DNA of 64,000 nt. Origin: Limimaricola variabilis. Its GTDB lineage: Bacteria > Pseudomonadota > Alphaproteobacteria > Rhodobacterales > Rhodobacteraceae. The notes under the pieces were generated by a model. It searched no databases, was not told the DNA's origin, and worked only from the letters and a program-made list of their open reading frames with translations. The position numbers and the translations under genes were made by a program. The stretch spans positions 1-64,000 of the forward strand of contig NZ_JACIBX010000006.1 of NCBI RefSeq assembly GCF_014195545.1. Direction: 5' to 3'. This document shows positions 46,074 to 55,081 of the stretch, piece by piece (position 1 is the stretch's first letter; every line of letters starts with the position of its first letter).

Positions 46074-46573
46074 TGGATGGGGCGGAGATTCTCCGCCCCT
46101 TTTCGGGTCGGATATGGCGGATCTGCGCCGCCGGAGCCGACCCGCTGGCCTTGGTTGCCAACCCCGAGGGCCGGTTTCACCATGACGGCCAACCCGCGAT
46201 CTACGCTTCGCTGAGCCCCGAAGGGGCGGCAGTGGCACTGGCCACCTATCTGCGCCCGGACGACCCGCCCCGCCGGCTCTGGACGCTGGAACTGGCCGCG
46301 CCCCGCATCGCCGATCTGCGTGAAGACGAAAACTGCGTTGCCTTTGGCGTATGTCCCGACGACCTGACGGTGCGATGGGCAGAGGACCGGGCCGCGGGTC
46401 GTCCCGCCCGCAGCTGGCGCGCCTCCGACCGGTTGCGCGCACTCGGTGCGACGGGTTTCCTCTATCGCTCGCGCAAGGCGCCCGAGCACGCGCATCTGGT
46501 GCTGTTCTCCGCATCCGGGATGCACCAGGCAGGCCCCTCGCGGCGCTGGCCCGAACCGCTGCCCGATCGCTAG
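46070..46573 (+). CDS. Solo RES-domain protein
   Basis: A 167-residue protein with a RES domain from about residue 13 ([31 protein letters not shown]). RES proteins are typically NAD-degrading toxins paired with an Xre/MbcA-type antitoxin. No antitoxin gene adjoins. The expected catalytic Glu in the helix after YAS is not obvious: the region reads [13 protein letters not shown]. The ATG overlaps the trxB stop as ATGATG, and codons 4-11 form a hairpin with T tract. The alternative is a domain with no toxic activity. Confidence 0.65.
   Translation: MMDGAEILRPFSGRIWRICAAGADPLALVANPEGRFHHDGQPAIYASLSPEGAAVALATYLRPDDPPRRLWTLELAAPRIADLREDENCVAFGVCPDDLTVRWAEDRAAGRPARSWRASDRLRALGATGFLYRSRKAPEHAHLVLFSASGMHQAGPSRRWPEPLPDR
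46079..46103 (+). terminator. Terminator-like hairpin inside the start of the RES gene
   Basis: GGGGCGGAG and CTCCGCCCC around an ATT loop, followed by TTTT, beginning 6 bases after the trxB stop. It looks like a strong trxB terminator, but it lies within codons 4-11 of the RES frame. Confidence 0.8.
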
Positions 46574-46636
46574 GCGGCGTGTTCGCCTTTCGCCTGCCTC
46601 TTTGCCTCTCCGTTCCGCAGCGCCCGCCTCTCGTGG

Positions 46637-46651
46637 AAAACGGTCCGTTTT
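46637..46651. promoter_or_regulatory. Palindrome upstream of the sulfate activation gene
   Basis: AAAACGGTCCGTTTT has 7-bp arms around one base and lies 87 bases before the sulfate adenylyltransferase/APS kinase ATG. It could be an operator, but I know no matching regulator. Confidence 0.3.
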
Positions 46652-46737
46652 GTACGCCCCGCCCCTTGCGACACGGCAAAGACGCGGTCTAGGAGCGGCA
46701 AGAGCCCCCCATTTTCGGCCCCTGGAGAACTGCTTTG

Positions 46738-48441
46738 ATGGCCTCGAACCTCGCCCCGATTCCCGAACTCTACGTTTCCTACGAGTCTGCCCAGAAGCTG
46801 AAGGTCGAGGCCGGGACCCTCGTCTCGCACGACCTGACGCCGCGCCAGATCTGCGACCTCGAGCTGCTAATGAACGGCGGCTTCAACCCGCTCAAGGGTT
46901 TCCTCTCCGAGGCGGATTACGACAGCGTCGTCGAGACCATGCGCACCCAGGACGGTGCGCTGTGGCCGATGCCGATCACGCTCGACGTCTCCGAGAAGTT
47001 CGCCGAGACGGTCGAGCTGGGCCAGGACATCGCCCTGCGCGACCAAGAAGGCGTGATCCTCGCCACCATGACCGTCACCGACAAATGGGTGCCCAACAAG
47101 TCGCGCGAGGCCGAGAAGGTCTTCGGCGCCGATGACAGCGCGCACCCGGCGGTGAATTACCTGCACAACCACGCGGGCAACGTCTATCTCGGCGGCCCGG
47201 TGACCGGCATCCAGCAGCCGGTGCATTACGACTTCAAGGCACGGCGCGACACGCCCAACGAGCTGCGCGCCTATTTCCGCAAGATGGGCTGGCAGCGCAT
47301 CGTCGCCTTCCAGACCCGCAACCCGCTGCACCGCGCGCACCAGGAACTGACCTTCCGCGCCGCCCGCGAGGCGCAGGCCAACCTGCTGATCCACCCGGTG
47401 GTGGGCATGACCAAGCCGGGCGATGTCGACCACTTCACCCGCGTGCGCTGCTACGAGGCGGTGCTCGACAAGTACCCGTCCTCCACCACGCATCTGTCGC
47501 TGCTCAACCTCGCGATGCGCATGGGCGGCCCGCGCGAGGCGCTGTGGCACGCGCTGATCCGCAAGAACCACGGCCTGACACATTTCATCGTCGGCCGCGA
47601 CCACGCCGGCCCGGGCAAGAACAGCCAGGGCGAGGATTTCTACGGCCCCTATGACGCCCAGGAGCTGGTGCGCCAGCACCAGGAGGAAATCGGCATCGAG
47701 ATGGTCGACTTCAAGCACATGGTCTACGTGCAGGAGAAGGCCCAGTACTACCCGATCGACGAGGTGCCCGAAGGCTCGACCGTGCTCAACATCTCGGGCA
47801 CCGAGTTGCGCCGCCGCCTGGCCGAGGGTCTTGAGATCCCCGAGTGGTTCTCCTTCCCCGAGGTGGTCCGCGAGCTGCGCCGTACCTCGCCCGAGCGCTC
47901 CAAGCAGGGCTTCACGGTGTTCTTCACCGGCTTCTCCGGCTCCGGCAAGTCGACCATCGCTAACGCGCTGATGGTCAAGCTGATGGAGATGGGCGGTCGC
48001 CCGGTGACGCTGCTCGACGGCGACATCGTGCGCAAGAATCTCAGCTCCGAGCTGGGCTTCTCAAAGGAGCACCGCGACCTCAACATCCGCCGCATCGGCT
48101 ACGTGGCGAGCGAGATCACCAAGAATGGCGGCATCGCGATCTGCGCGCCGATCGCGCCCTATGCCGCGACGCGCCGCGCCGTGCGCGAGGATGTCGAGAA
48201 TTTCGGCGCCTTCATCGAGGTGCATGTCGCGACCTCGATCGAGGAATGCGAGCGGCGCGACCGCAAGGGGCTCTACAAGCTCGCCCGCGAAGGCAAGATC
48301 AAGGAGTTCACCGGCATCTCGGATCCCTATGACGTCCCCGAGAGCCCGGAGCTCCGCGTCGAGACCGAGGGCACCGATGTCGACAACTGCGCGCATCAGG
48401 TGATCCTGAAGCTCGAACAGATGGGCCTGATCGCGGGGTGA
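46738..48441 (+). CDS. Bifunctional sulfate adenylyltransferase / APS kinase
   Basis: A 567-residue fusion. The N-terminal ATP sulfurylase (about residues 1-385) has RNPLHRAH at 194-201 and GRDHAGPGKN; the C-terminal APS kinase has Walker A GFSGSGKST at about 398-406 and DGDIVRKNL. It turns sulfate and ATP into PAPS in two steps. TGGAGA lies before the ATG at 46738. It is transcribed alone, ending in a strong terminator. It could supply sulfur for assimilation and for the sulfolipid made by the nearby sqd genes. Confidence 0.96.
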   Translation: MASNLAPIPELYVSYESAQKLKVEAGTLVSHDLTPRQICDLELLMNGGFNPLKGFLSEADYDSVVETMRTQDGALWPMPITLDVSEKFAETVELGQDIALRDQEGVILATMTVTDKWVPNKSREAEKVFGADDSAHPAVNYLHNHAGNVYLGGPVTGIQQPVHYDFKARRDTPNELRAYFRKMGWQRIVAFQTRNPLHRAHQELTFRAAREAQANLLIHPVVGMTKPGDVDHFTRVRCYEAVLDKYPSSTTHLSLLNLAMRMGGPREALWHALIRKNHGLTHFIVGRDHAGPGKNSQGEDFYGPYDAQELVRQHQEEIGIEMVDFKHMVYVQEKAQYYPIDEVPEGSTVLNISGTELRRRLAEGLEIPEWFSFPEVVRELRRTSPERSKQGFTVFFTGFSGSGKSTIANALMVKLMEMGGRPVTLLDGDIVRKNLSSELGFSKEHRDLNIRRIGYVASEITKNGGIAICAPIAPYAATRRAVREDVENFGAFIEVHVATSIEECERRDRKGLYKLAREGKIKEFTGISDPYDVPESPELRVETEGTDVDNCAHQVILKLEQMGLIAG

Positions 48442-48463
48442 TCGCCGCACCAGACACGCGAAA

Positions 48464-48490
48464 GGCGCGCCCCTCGGGGCGCGCCTTTTT
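48464..48490 (+). terminator. Rho-independent terminator after the APS gene
   Basis: GGCGCGCCCC and GGGGCGCGCC around a TC loop, followed by TTTTT. It lies 22 bases after the stop codon. Confidence 0.93.
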
Positions 48491-48513
48491 CGTTTCCGTC
48501 GATGTCGTGCGGC

Positions 48514-48747
48514 TCAGTGCAGCGTCACCGGATGCATGTCGTGCTGCCGCGCCAACGTGAAGGCCAACCGGCGGTCGGCCACGAGCGCGAGTTGCTGGCC
48601 ATCGCTGTCATGCACGGCGAACAGCACCTCCAGACCCTCGGCCTGTTCCTGCACCTCTTCTGGAAGGTCGGCGACGGCCACGGGCTTGACGTAGACCAGC
48701 TTGCTTTCGTCTTCGGTCAGCTTGGGATGGCGGAATTGCGTGTTCAT
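48514..48747 (-). CDS. DUF1150 family protein
   Basis: A 77-residue protein: LVYVKPVAVADLPEEVQEQA, then LYAVHDSDGQQLALVADRRL-type DUF1150 sequence. Its ATG overlaps the Hsp20 stop as ATGA, so the two are coupled. Its function is unknown, but the constant link with small heat-shock genes suggests a stress role. Confidence 0.85.
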   Translation of the reverse strand: MNTQFRHPKLTEDESKLVYVKPVAVADLPEEVQEQAEGLEVLFAVHDSDGQQLALVADRRLAFTLARQHDMHPVTLH

Positions 48748-49163
48748 GTTCCACTCCTCTTAATGCGGATCGTCTGCACGACGCTGTCGGCGGGCTGACG
48801 GGAGAGGTCGATATGCAGCAGGCCGTTCTCCATCACCGCCTCGCCCACCTCGACGCCATCGGCCAGCACGAAGCTGCGCTGGAACTGGCGTGCGGCGATG
48901 CCACGATGCAGGAACACCCGCTCGGAGCCGGCGTCGGACTGGCGTCCGCGCACCACGAGCTGGTTGTCCTCGACCGTGATCGAGAGGTCGGATTCGGCGA
49001 ACCCGGCCACGGCGAGCGTGATCCGGTAGGACCGCTCCGAGGTCTGCTCGATGTTATAGGGCGGATATCCGTCTCCCGACGCCTTCGCGGTTCGTTCGAC
49101 CAGCCTTTCAAGCTGTTCGAACCCCAGAAGGAAGGGGTGCGTCCCCAATGTCAGCTTCGTCAT
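48744..49163 (-). CDS. Hsp20/alpha-crystallin small heat-shock protein
   Basis: A 139-residue small heat-shock protein. The alpha-crystallin core spans about residues 35-130 (YNIEQTSERSYRITLAVAGF, LVVRGRQ, FLHRGIAARQFQRSFVLADG and NGLLHIDLSR). It should form oligomers that hold unfolding proteins. It is an IbpA-like type, upstream of DUF1150. A heat-shock promoter or thermometer in the 160 bases upstream is possible but I did not identify one. Confidence 0.93.
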   Translation of the reverse strand: MTKLTLGTHPFLLGFEQLERLVERTAKASGDGYPPYNIEQTSERSYRITLAVAGFAESDLSITVEDNQLVVRGRQSDAGSERVFLHRGIAARQFQRSFVLADGVEVGEAVMENGLLHIDLSRQPADSVVQTIRIKRSGT

Positions 49164-49325
49164 GCGACACGTCCTCTGCCCAAGCGACCGTCCGTCAGCG
49201 GCCCCGGCATCGGCAGCCGCCTTAACCCCAATATGGGTGGCGAAATTCCGCCTTGCAAGGTGCGGGGCTAGGCGGCTGGCGGCGCAGCTTCTATGATGAG
49301 GGCCAAAGACGCAGGGCAGACGAGC

Positions 49326-49544
49326 ATGAACAAGTCGGCGAAGATGGAAGAGATCGAGGTGCTCCGGGTGGAGCTTGAGGTGCTCAAGCGCGAGCATCGC
49401 GATCTCGACGAGGCGATCCACGCGCTCGAGGAGCGCGGCGGAGCCGACATGCTGCGGCTACGGCGGCTCAAGAAGCAGAAACTGCAGCTCAAGGACCGGA
49501 TCACCCGGATCGAGGACCGGATATTGCCGGACATCATCGCCTGA
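49326..49544 (+). CDS. DUF465 (YdcH-like) protein
   Basis: A 72-residue helical protein of the DUF465/YdcH family: EVLRVELEVLKREHRDLDEA, then LRRLKKQKLQLKDRITRIED. A coiled-coil hairpin is expected. The start at 49326 fits the family; an in-frame ATG 11 codons earlier is possible. It lies 63 bases upstream of purE and may be co-transcribed. Function unknown. Confidence 0.83.
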   Translation: MNKSAKMEEIEVLRVELEVLKREHRDLDEAIHALEERGGADMLRLRRLKKQKLQLKDRITRIEDRILPDIIA

Positions 49545-49607
49545 TCTGCTTGCCGTCGCGTCCCGCACCGGTGTAGTCCCGCCCTCAACTGCAAGGAAGG
49601 GATCGGC

Positions 49608-50093
49608 ATGGGCGTGAAGGTCGGCATCATCATGGGCAGCCAGTCGGACTGGGCGACGATGCGCGAAGCGGCGCAGATGCTCGACGAGCTGGGCGTGGAA
49701 TACGAAACCCGGATCGTCTCGGCGCACCGCACCCCGGACCGGCTGTGGGATTACGGCAAGACCGCCGTCGCCCGCGGCCTCGAGGTGATCATCGCGGGGG
49801 CCGGCGGTGCCGCGCATCTGCCCGGCATGATGGCGTCGAAGACCCGCCTGCCGGTGATCGGCGTGCCGGTGCAGACCCGCGCGCTGTCGGGCGTCGACTC
49901 GCTCTACTCCATCCTGCAGATGCCGCGCGGCTTTCCCGTCGCTACCATGGCAATCGGATCGGCGGGGGCGGCGAATGCCGGGCTGATGGCCGCGGGTATC
50001 CTGGCGCTGGGCGATCCGGCGCTGGCGCAGCGGCTCGACAACTGGCGCGAGGCGCTGTCGGCCTCGATCCCCGAGGAGCCCCGCGATGAGTGA
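49608..50093 (+). CDS. purE: 5-(carboxyamino)imidazole ribonucleotide mutase
   Basis: A 161-residue PurE of the class I type: [13 protein letters not shown] (phosphate loop), [24 protein letters not shown] and LPVIGVPV. It moves the carboxylate of N5-CAIR to C4 in purine synthesis. The last 8 bases overlap purK, with which it works in sequence. Confidence 0.96.
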   Translation: MGVKVGIIMGSQSDWATMREAAQMLDELGVEYETRIVSAHRTPDRLWDYGKTAVARGLEVIIAGAGGAAHLPGMMASKTRLPVIGVPVQTRALSGVDSLYSILQMPRGFPVATMAIGSAGAANAGLMAAGILALGDPALAQRLDNWREALSASIPEEPRDE

Positions 50094-51159
50094 CGCGCTG
50101 CGCCCCGGCTCGACCATCGGGATCTTGGGCGGCGGTCAGCTAGGCCGGATGCTCGCGGTCGCGGCGTCCCGGCTGGGCCTGAAATGCCATGTCTACGATC
50201 CCGGCTCCGACGTCCCGGCGGCCGAAGTCGCGGCCCATGCCACCACCGCCGCCTGGGATGACGAGGCGGCGCTCAGGGCCTTTGCCGGCTCGGTCGACGT
50301 GGTGACCTACGAGTTCGAGAACGTGCCCACGGCCTCGCTCGACCTGATCGAGTCCATCGTTCCGATCCGCCCCAATCGGCGCGCTCTCGCGGTCAGCCAG
50401 GACCGGATCGACGAAAAGGACTTCCTACGCTCCCTCGGCCTCGCCACCGCGCCCTATGCCGCCGTGGACGACGCCGGCTCGCTCGACGCGGCGCTGGCCG
50501 AGATCGGCGCGCCGGCGATCCTCAAGACCCGCCGCTTCGGCTATGACGGCAAGGGACAGGCACGGATCATGTCGGCGGATGCCGCCGCCGCGGCGCTGGC
50601 GGAGATGAACGGCGCGCCCTCGATCCTCGAAGGCTTCGTTGAGTTCTCGCACGAGGTCAGCGTGATCGGCGCGCGCGGGCTCGACGGTGCGGTCGCCTGC
50701 TTCGATCCCGGTGAGAACCGTCACGAGGACGGCATCCTGCGCGAGACCACCGTGCCCGCCCGGCTCACGGCCTCGCAGCGCACCGACGCGGTGCTCTTGG
50801 CAGCGAAGATCCTGACCGAGCTCGACTATGTCGGCGTCATGGGTGTGGAGCTCTTCGTCACGCCGCAGGGCCTCGTGATCAACGAGATCGCGCCGCGGGT
50901 GCACAATTCCGGCCACTGGACCCAAGATGGCTGCCTGATCGACCAGTTCGAGCAGCATATCCGCGCGGTCGCGGGCTGGCCGTTGGGCGACGGTGCGCGG
51001 CATTCGGACGTGGTGATGGAGAACCTGATCGGCGACGATGTCGACCGCATCCCGCAGATCGCAGCCACCCAGTCGGCCATCCACCTTTATGGCAAGGCCG
51101 AGGCCCGGCCCGGCCGCAAGATGGGCCACGTCAACCGGATCACCGGCCCGGTGCGCTAG
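50086..51159 (+). CDS. purK: 5-(carboxyamino)imidazole ribonucleotide synthase
   Basis: A 357-residue ATP-grasp enzyme: [35 protein letters not shown] and [13 protein letters not shown]. It makes N5-CAIR from AIR, bicarbonate and ATP for PurE. The stop shares CTAG with the convergent sqdC-like gene. Confidence 0.96.
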   Translation: MSDALRPGSTIGILGGGQLGRMLAVAASRLGLKCHVYDPGSDVPAAEVAAHATTAAWDDEAALRAFAGSVDVVTYEFENVPTASLDLIESIVPIRPNRRALAVSQDRIDEKDFLRSLGLATAPYAAVDDAGSLDAALAEIGAPAILKTRRFGYDGKGQARIMSADAAAAALAEMNGAPSILEGFVEFSHEVSVIGARGLDGAVACFDPGENRHEDGILRETTVPARLTASQRTDAVLLAAKILTELDYVGVMGVELFVTPQGLVINEIAPRVHNSGHWTQDGCLIDQFEQHIRAVAGWPLGDGARHSDVVMENLIGDDVDRIPQIAATQSAIHLYGKAEARPGRKMGHVNRITGPVR

Positions 51160-52013
51160 AGCATCTCGCGCAGCGCGGCATCGAGACCTTCCATGCCGCG
51201 CGGCCGCCAGCCCAGCTGCCAAAGCCGGTCACAGCGCATGGCGCTGACGCGCGACGCGTCGGCGCGATCGGGCAGCGGCCCGCCCCGCCCAGTGATCCGC
51301 GCCACACGCTCCAGCAGGTCGCGCCGGTCGAGCGTGATGTCCGACGCGTTGAAGCTGCGGGGGGCCAGCGCTGCCTCGGGCGCTTCCAGCAGCAATGCCA
51401 CCGCTGCCGCCAGATCTTCGCCATGCAGTTCGGTCGCCACGCGCGGCGCGACGGTGTCGCCCGCAAGGAAGGCCTCGAACAGCCCGCGCCACTTGTGATC
51501 CGGGCCGGAAACGCCAGAGGGCCCATAGATCCCCGTGGCGCGGATGGCTGCGGTGGCAAAGCCGGGCCGGGCCAGCGCAGAGAGCCCCTGCTCCGCCGCC
51601 CATTTCACCTCGCCATAGAGGGTGTCCGGGCGCGGCGCGAGATCCTCGGTCAGCGCGGTGCCGGGCAGGTAGTCGCCATAGACCGCGCGGCTCGACAGGA
51701 AGAGCGCACGGGTGAGCCCCGCCTCCCGCGCCTCGCGAAAGAGCCGCAGCGAACCGTCGCGGTTCGCCGCGACAAAGCCTTCGGGATCGCTCCCCTCGCC
51801 GCCGCGGTAGCGCCCGGGCACATGGAGAAAGGCCGCATGCACCAGCGCGTCGCAGCCCGCGAGCGGCGCCGCCTCGCCCAGCGCCCAGCGCCGGTGTTCA
51901 TTGCCTGCGACCGTCTGCCGGCCGAGCGTCACCACCTCGTGCCCCCGTGCCGCGAGACCGTGCAGCAGGAACCGCCCGACCAACCCGGTCGCCCCGGTCA
52001 GCGCGACCTTCAT
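51156..52013 (-). CDS. sqdC: NAD(P)-dependent reductase, SqdC-like
   Basis: A 285-residue extended short-chain dehydrogenase with the cofactor loop GATGLVG at residues 7-13 and the YGEVK catalytic pair. Position as third gene of sqdB-sqdD-sqdC, the order of the Rhodobacter sphaeroides sulfoquinovosyl-lipid operon, gives the name; sequence alone would only say NAD-dependent epimerase/dehydratase. SqdC is thought to act on a sulfolipid intermediate. It overlaps sqdD by 4 bases; the stop shares CTAG with purK. Confidence 0.8.
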   Translation of the reverse strand: MKVALTGATGLVGRFLLHGLAARGHEVVTLGRQTVAGNEHRRWALGEAAPLAGCDALVHAAFLHVPGRYRGGEGSDPEGFVAANRDGSLRLFREAREAGLTRALFLSSRAVYGDYLPGTALTEDLAPRPDTLYGEVKWAAEQGLSALARPGFATAAIRATGIYGPSGVSGPDHKWRGLFEAFLAGDTVAPRVATELHGEDLAAAVALLLEAPEAALAPRSFNASDITLDRRDLLERVARITGRGGPLPDRADASRVSAMRCDRLWQLGWRPRGMEGLDAALREML

Positions 52014-52843
52014 GACGGGTTCGGCAGATGCGCAAGATCGGGCACTGGCCCGTCGCCCTCATAGGCACGCCACAAATCGATCAGCACCCGCAGCCGCTCG
52101 GCCTTGGCATGGTCCTGCCACGGCTTCTCGTACTGGAAATGCAGCACCTTGATCTGCTCCCAGCTCCACAGCTCGGGCAGGTTGAACCAGACATATTGCA
52201 GCGTGTTGCAGGTCACCGGCAGGCCGTGCCAGTCGGGAAAAAAGTCCTGCAGGAAGGTCTGGTCGGTGCGCCGCCAGAAGGCGCCGGGCGAGTCGAGCCG
52301 CGCCAGCATCGCATCAAACGTGGCCGGATCGGGCCGAGCGGTGAACACGCCCGAATTCATCCGATGAAAGTCTGCGAGGCTCTCATATACGTTCGGCGCC
52401 GCGCAGAATTCGGGGTAGTCGAACAGCGCATCGATATTGCGCAGCGCCAGCGTGTCAGCGTCGAGGAACACGACGCGCTCGTAGTCGAGCTGCCACAGCC
52501 TGAGCTTGGCGAAGTTGTCGAGCGGCGTGTGAAAGGCCGGCTTCTCGCCCTTGGTGAATGGGGCCGCGCCGTGCAGCGCCTCGCGCGCATGGGCGGCGTT
52601 GAAGTCCCGTGAGGTCGGCAGCAGCTCCGTCTGCACCAGCCGGGCACCACGCGCCCTGAGCGGCGCGAGATCGTCCGCCCCCACCCCGCCGGTGTGCAGC
52701 ACGACAAGATCGGCCGTCGTCCCGGTCAGCCGGAGGGAGCGCAGCAGCGCCTTCGCGCCCCGTGCGAAATCTGCATTGGTGACCAGGGTGACGAAGGCCC
52801 GGCGATCGGTCGCCGGGCCTTCGGGGCGCAATCCATCGCTCAT
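52010..52843 (-). CDS. sqdD: GT8-type glycosyltransferase, SqdD-like
   Basis: A 277-residue glycogenin-like glycosyltransferase with DxD in VVFLDADTLALRNID and a C-terminal HFQYEKPW segment like the HxGxxKPW of the family. In the sqdBDC operon of Rhodobacter SqdD is proposed to transfer sulfoquinovose to diacylglycerol. It overlaps both flanking genes by 4 bases (ATGA), so the three are tightly coupled. Confidence 0.87.
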   Translation of the reverse strand: MSDGLRPEGPATDRRAFVTLVTNADFARGAKALLRSLRLTGTTADLVVLHTGGVGADDLAPLRARGARLVQTELLPTSRDFNAAHAREALHGAAPFTKGEKPAFHTPLDNFAKLRLWQLDYERVVFLDADTLALRNIDALFDYPEFCAAPNVYESLADFHRMNSGVFTARPDPATFDAMLARLDSPGAFWRRTDQTFLQDFFPDWHGLPVTCNTLQYVWFNLPELWSWEQIKVLHFQYEKPWQDHAKAERLRVLIDLWRAYEGDGPVPDLAHLPNPS

Positions 52844-54060
52844 GAGACGGTGCGCAGCGCCCGGCCCTCGGGGTCGCGCTCGACCCGCGCGCCCAGATCT
52901 CGGGTCCAGGCGGAAACGGCGGGCACGCGGCTACGGTCGATGCGATGCGCGTATTTCCGCGCCACCTCGACCACCTCGTCCAGAAGCCCCTCCTGCAGGG
53001 TGATCGGATCGAGGCCCAGCGCGAGGAACTTGTCGTTCTTCACGACGAGATCGTTCTCCTCGGCCTCCTTGCGCGGGTTGGGCAGATAAGAGACCCGCGC
53101 ACCCGTTTTCTTCGCCACCATCTCGGCCAGATCGCGGACCCGGTGGGTTTCGGTCATCTGGTTGAAGATGCGCACCCGCTCGCCCGATTTCGGCGCGTCG
53201 CCCAGCGCCAGTTCGATGCAGCGCACCGAATCCTGGATATGGATGAAGGCGCGCGTCTGCCCGCCCGTGCCGTGCACGGTGAGCGGGTGGCCGATCGCCG
53301 CCTGGATCAGGAAACGGTTGAGCACGGTGCCGTAATCGCCGTCATAGTCGAAGCGGTTGATCAACTGCTCGTGGCGGCGGGTCTGGTCGGTATGGGTGCC
53401 CCAGACGATGCCCTGATGCAGGTCGGTGATCCGCAGCCCGTCGTTCTGAGCGTAGAACTGGAACAGGATCTGATCGAGGCTCTTGGTCATGTGATAGACC
53501 GAGCCGGGCTTGGTCGGATAGAGGATCTCCTGCTTTGCCTTGTCACCCGAAAGCGTTTCGACTTCGACGTCGAGATAGCCTTCGGGGATCGCTGCGCCGA
53601 CGCTGGAATAGCCGTAGACGCCCATCGTGCCGAGATGCAGCAGATGCGCGTCGATGCCCGTCTCCACCAGCGCGGCGAGCAGGTTGTGCGTCGCATTGGT
53701 GTTGTTGTTGACGGTGTAGACCTTGTGACGGTCGGATTTCATCGAATAGGGCGCGGCGCGCTGCTCGGCGAAATGGATGACGGCGTCGGGTTTTTCCTCG
53801 GCCAGCCAAGACTTCAGCCGCTCGTATTCCTTGGCGAGATCGATCAGGTGGAAGTTCAGCCGCCGTCCGGTCACCTCGTGCCAGATCCGGCAGCGCTCCT
53901 GGATCGAGTCCATCGGCGTGAGCGACTGCACGCCCAGCTCGGTGTCGATCCAGCGGCGGCTGAGATTGTCGAGAATGTGGATCTCGTGGCCCTGCTCGGA
54001 CAGATGCAGGCAGGTCGGCCAGCCGACGAAACCGTCGCCGCCGAGAATCGCGATCTTCAT
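52840..54060 (-). CDS. sqdB: UDP-sulfoquinovose synthase
   Basis: A 406-residue SDR enzyme making UDP-sulfoquinovose from UDP-glucose and sulfite. GGDGFVGW is at residues 7-14, the family block HFAEQRAAPYSM is present, and the catalytic YHMTKSLD plus GGQTRAFIHIQD and FNQMTETHRV follow. The start at 54060 is MKIAILGGDG. It begins the sqdBDC operon; sulfolipid is a normal membrane lipid in this group, used especially when phosphate is short. Confidence 0.95.
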   Translation of the reverse strand: MKIAILGGDGFVGWPTCLHLSEQGHEIHILDNLSRRWIDTELGVQSLTPMDSIQERCRIWHEVTGRRLNFHLIDLAKEYERLKSWLAEEKPDAVIHFAEQRAAPYSMKSDRHKVYTVNNNTNATHNLLAALVETGIDAHLLHLGTMGVYGYSSVGAAIPEGYLDVEVETLSGDKAKQEILYPTKPGSVYHMTKSLDQILFQFYAQNDGLRITDLHQGIVWGTHTDQTRRHEQLINRFDYDGDYGTVLNRFLIQAAIGHPLTVHGTGGQTRAFIHIQDSVRCIELALGDAPKSGERVRIFNQMTETHRVRDLAEMVAKKTGARVSYLPNPRKEAEENDLVVKNDKFLALGLDPITLQEGLLDEVVEVARKYAHRIDRSRVPAVSAWTRDLGARVERDPEGRALRTVS

Positions 54061-54167
54061 GATGTGCCCCCTTGCTAGACGCCCCGGGCCTCGCACGGCC
54101 CGGCGACAGGGTCATGACACCCTGCCCTCCTCGGGCGGCATAATGCATGGGGCGGGGCAAAGCGCCA

Positions 54168-54192
54168 CCCCGCCCCGGCGTCCGGGGCGGGG
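54168..54192 (-). terminator. GC-rich hairpin after the deiodinase-like gene
   Basis: CCCCGCCCCGG and CCGGGGCGGGG around a CGT loop form an 11-bp stem starting 10 bases after the stop of the deiodinase-like gene. The minus-strand T tract is poor (TTT after TGGCGC), so it may act as a weak terminator or stabiliser. Confidence 0.5.
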
Positions 54193-54201
54193 CCCGGCGA
54201 C

Positions 54202-55026
54202 TCAGCGCCGTTTGACCGTCTTGCGGCCGGCCCGGCTCAGCGCCCCGATCAGCGCGGTGGCGCCCAGACCGATAGTGGCGGCGGCGGCATAGGTGCGCCA
54301 GGCGGGTGGCAGCGGACGGTAGAGATCCGCGACCCGTGCCAGCGCGGCGACCGGCGGCGCGGCCTTCCACAAATCGGCCTCGGCGCGCTTGCCCGAGCGC
54401 TGCGTGACCTCACGCATCACGCCGATCCCGGCCGCCATGGGGCCGACCCGCGCGGTGCTTTCGCGCTTTTTCGGCAGTCGACCGCGCGACACCGCTTCTA
54501 GCGCATCGCCCAGTGTCTCGGTATCGCCCGCCCAGAGCCCACGATAGACGATCGTGCCCTCGCGGTCGGTGAGCCAGACCGCGTTGGGTTTCTCGCCCAA
54601 CTGGCGGTGCAGCGTGCCCTGCGTGTCATCCACCGCGACCGGCCAAGGCAGGTTGTCGCGCGCCTTCAGAATGCGGGCGTTGCGGATCTTGGCGTCCATG
54701 TCGTGCGGCTGGTCGAAGCGTTCGCCGGGATGCGCCTCGCGCACATGCAGCATGACGAACACAACCTGTCCGCCATAGCGGCGATGCAGCTTCTTGAGCG
54801 CCGGGACGGACGAGGCCGTCATCGGGCATGTGTACGACCCGGTGACGAGCAGCATCGGCTTGTTGCCGGTGATCGCGTGGCTGCGGATCCGCCCGCCGGT
54901 GGCGGCGGGCAGATCGAAGACGGGCAACCGGTCGCCCGGTCCCGGCACCCCGGGTTCGAAGGCCATGTCGCGGCGCAGGGTGCTGGCCTCGACGTGGTCG
55001 TAGACGTAGTCGCTTGTCGATGTCAT
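54202..55026 (-). CDS. Deiodinase-like thioredoxin-fold protein, membrane-anchored
   Basis: A 274-residue protein with a thioredoxin-fold region like the T4-deiodinase family (PF00837): PMLLVTGSYTCPMTASSVPA with Cys67 in place of the selenocysteine, FVMLHVREAHPGERF, and a C-terminal arm. A probable single membrane helix lies at residues 246-264. The catalytic partner cysteine of a CxxC is missing, so a peroxidase or reductase mechanism is uncertain. Substrate unknown. Confidence 0.75.
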   Translation of the reverse strand: MTSTSDYVYDHVEASTLRRDMAFEPGVPGPGDRLPVFDLPAATGGRIRSHAITGNKPMLLVTGSYTCPMTASSVPALKKLHRRYGGQVVFVMLHVREAHPGERFDQPHDMDAKIRNARILKARDNLPWPVAVDDTQGTLHRQLGEKPNAVWLTDREGTIVYRGLWAGDTETLGDALEAVSRGRLPKKRESTARVGPMAAGIGVMREVTQRSGKRAEADLWKAAPPVAALARVADLYRPLPPAWRTYAAAATIGLGATALIGALSRAGRKTVKRR

Positions 55027-55081
55027 GGGCGGGTCTCCGCGGCTGGTGTTGCAACTGTCGGTGACACAACCCGCGAAAGCC

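Noticed and set aside
49608-51159. purE-purK as a fused or frame-shifted gene
   Set aside because: The 8-base overlap is a normal coupled arrangement; both frames are complete with all motifs.
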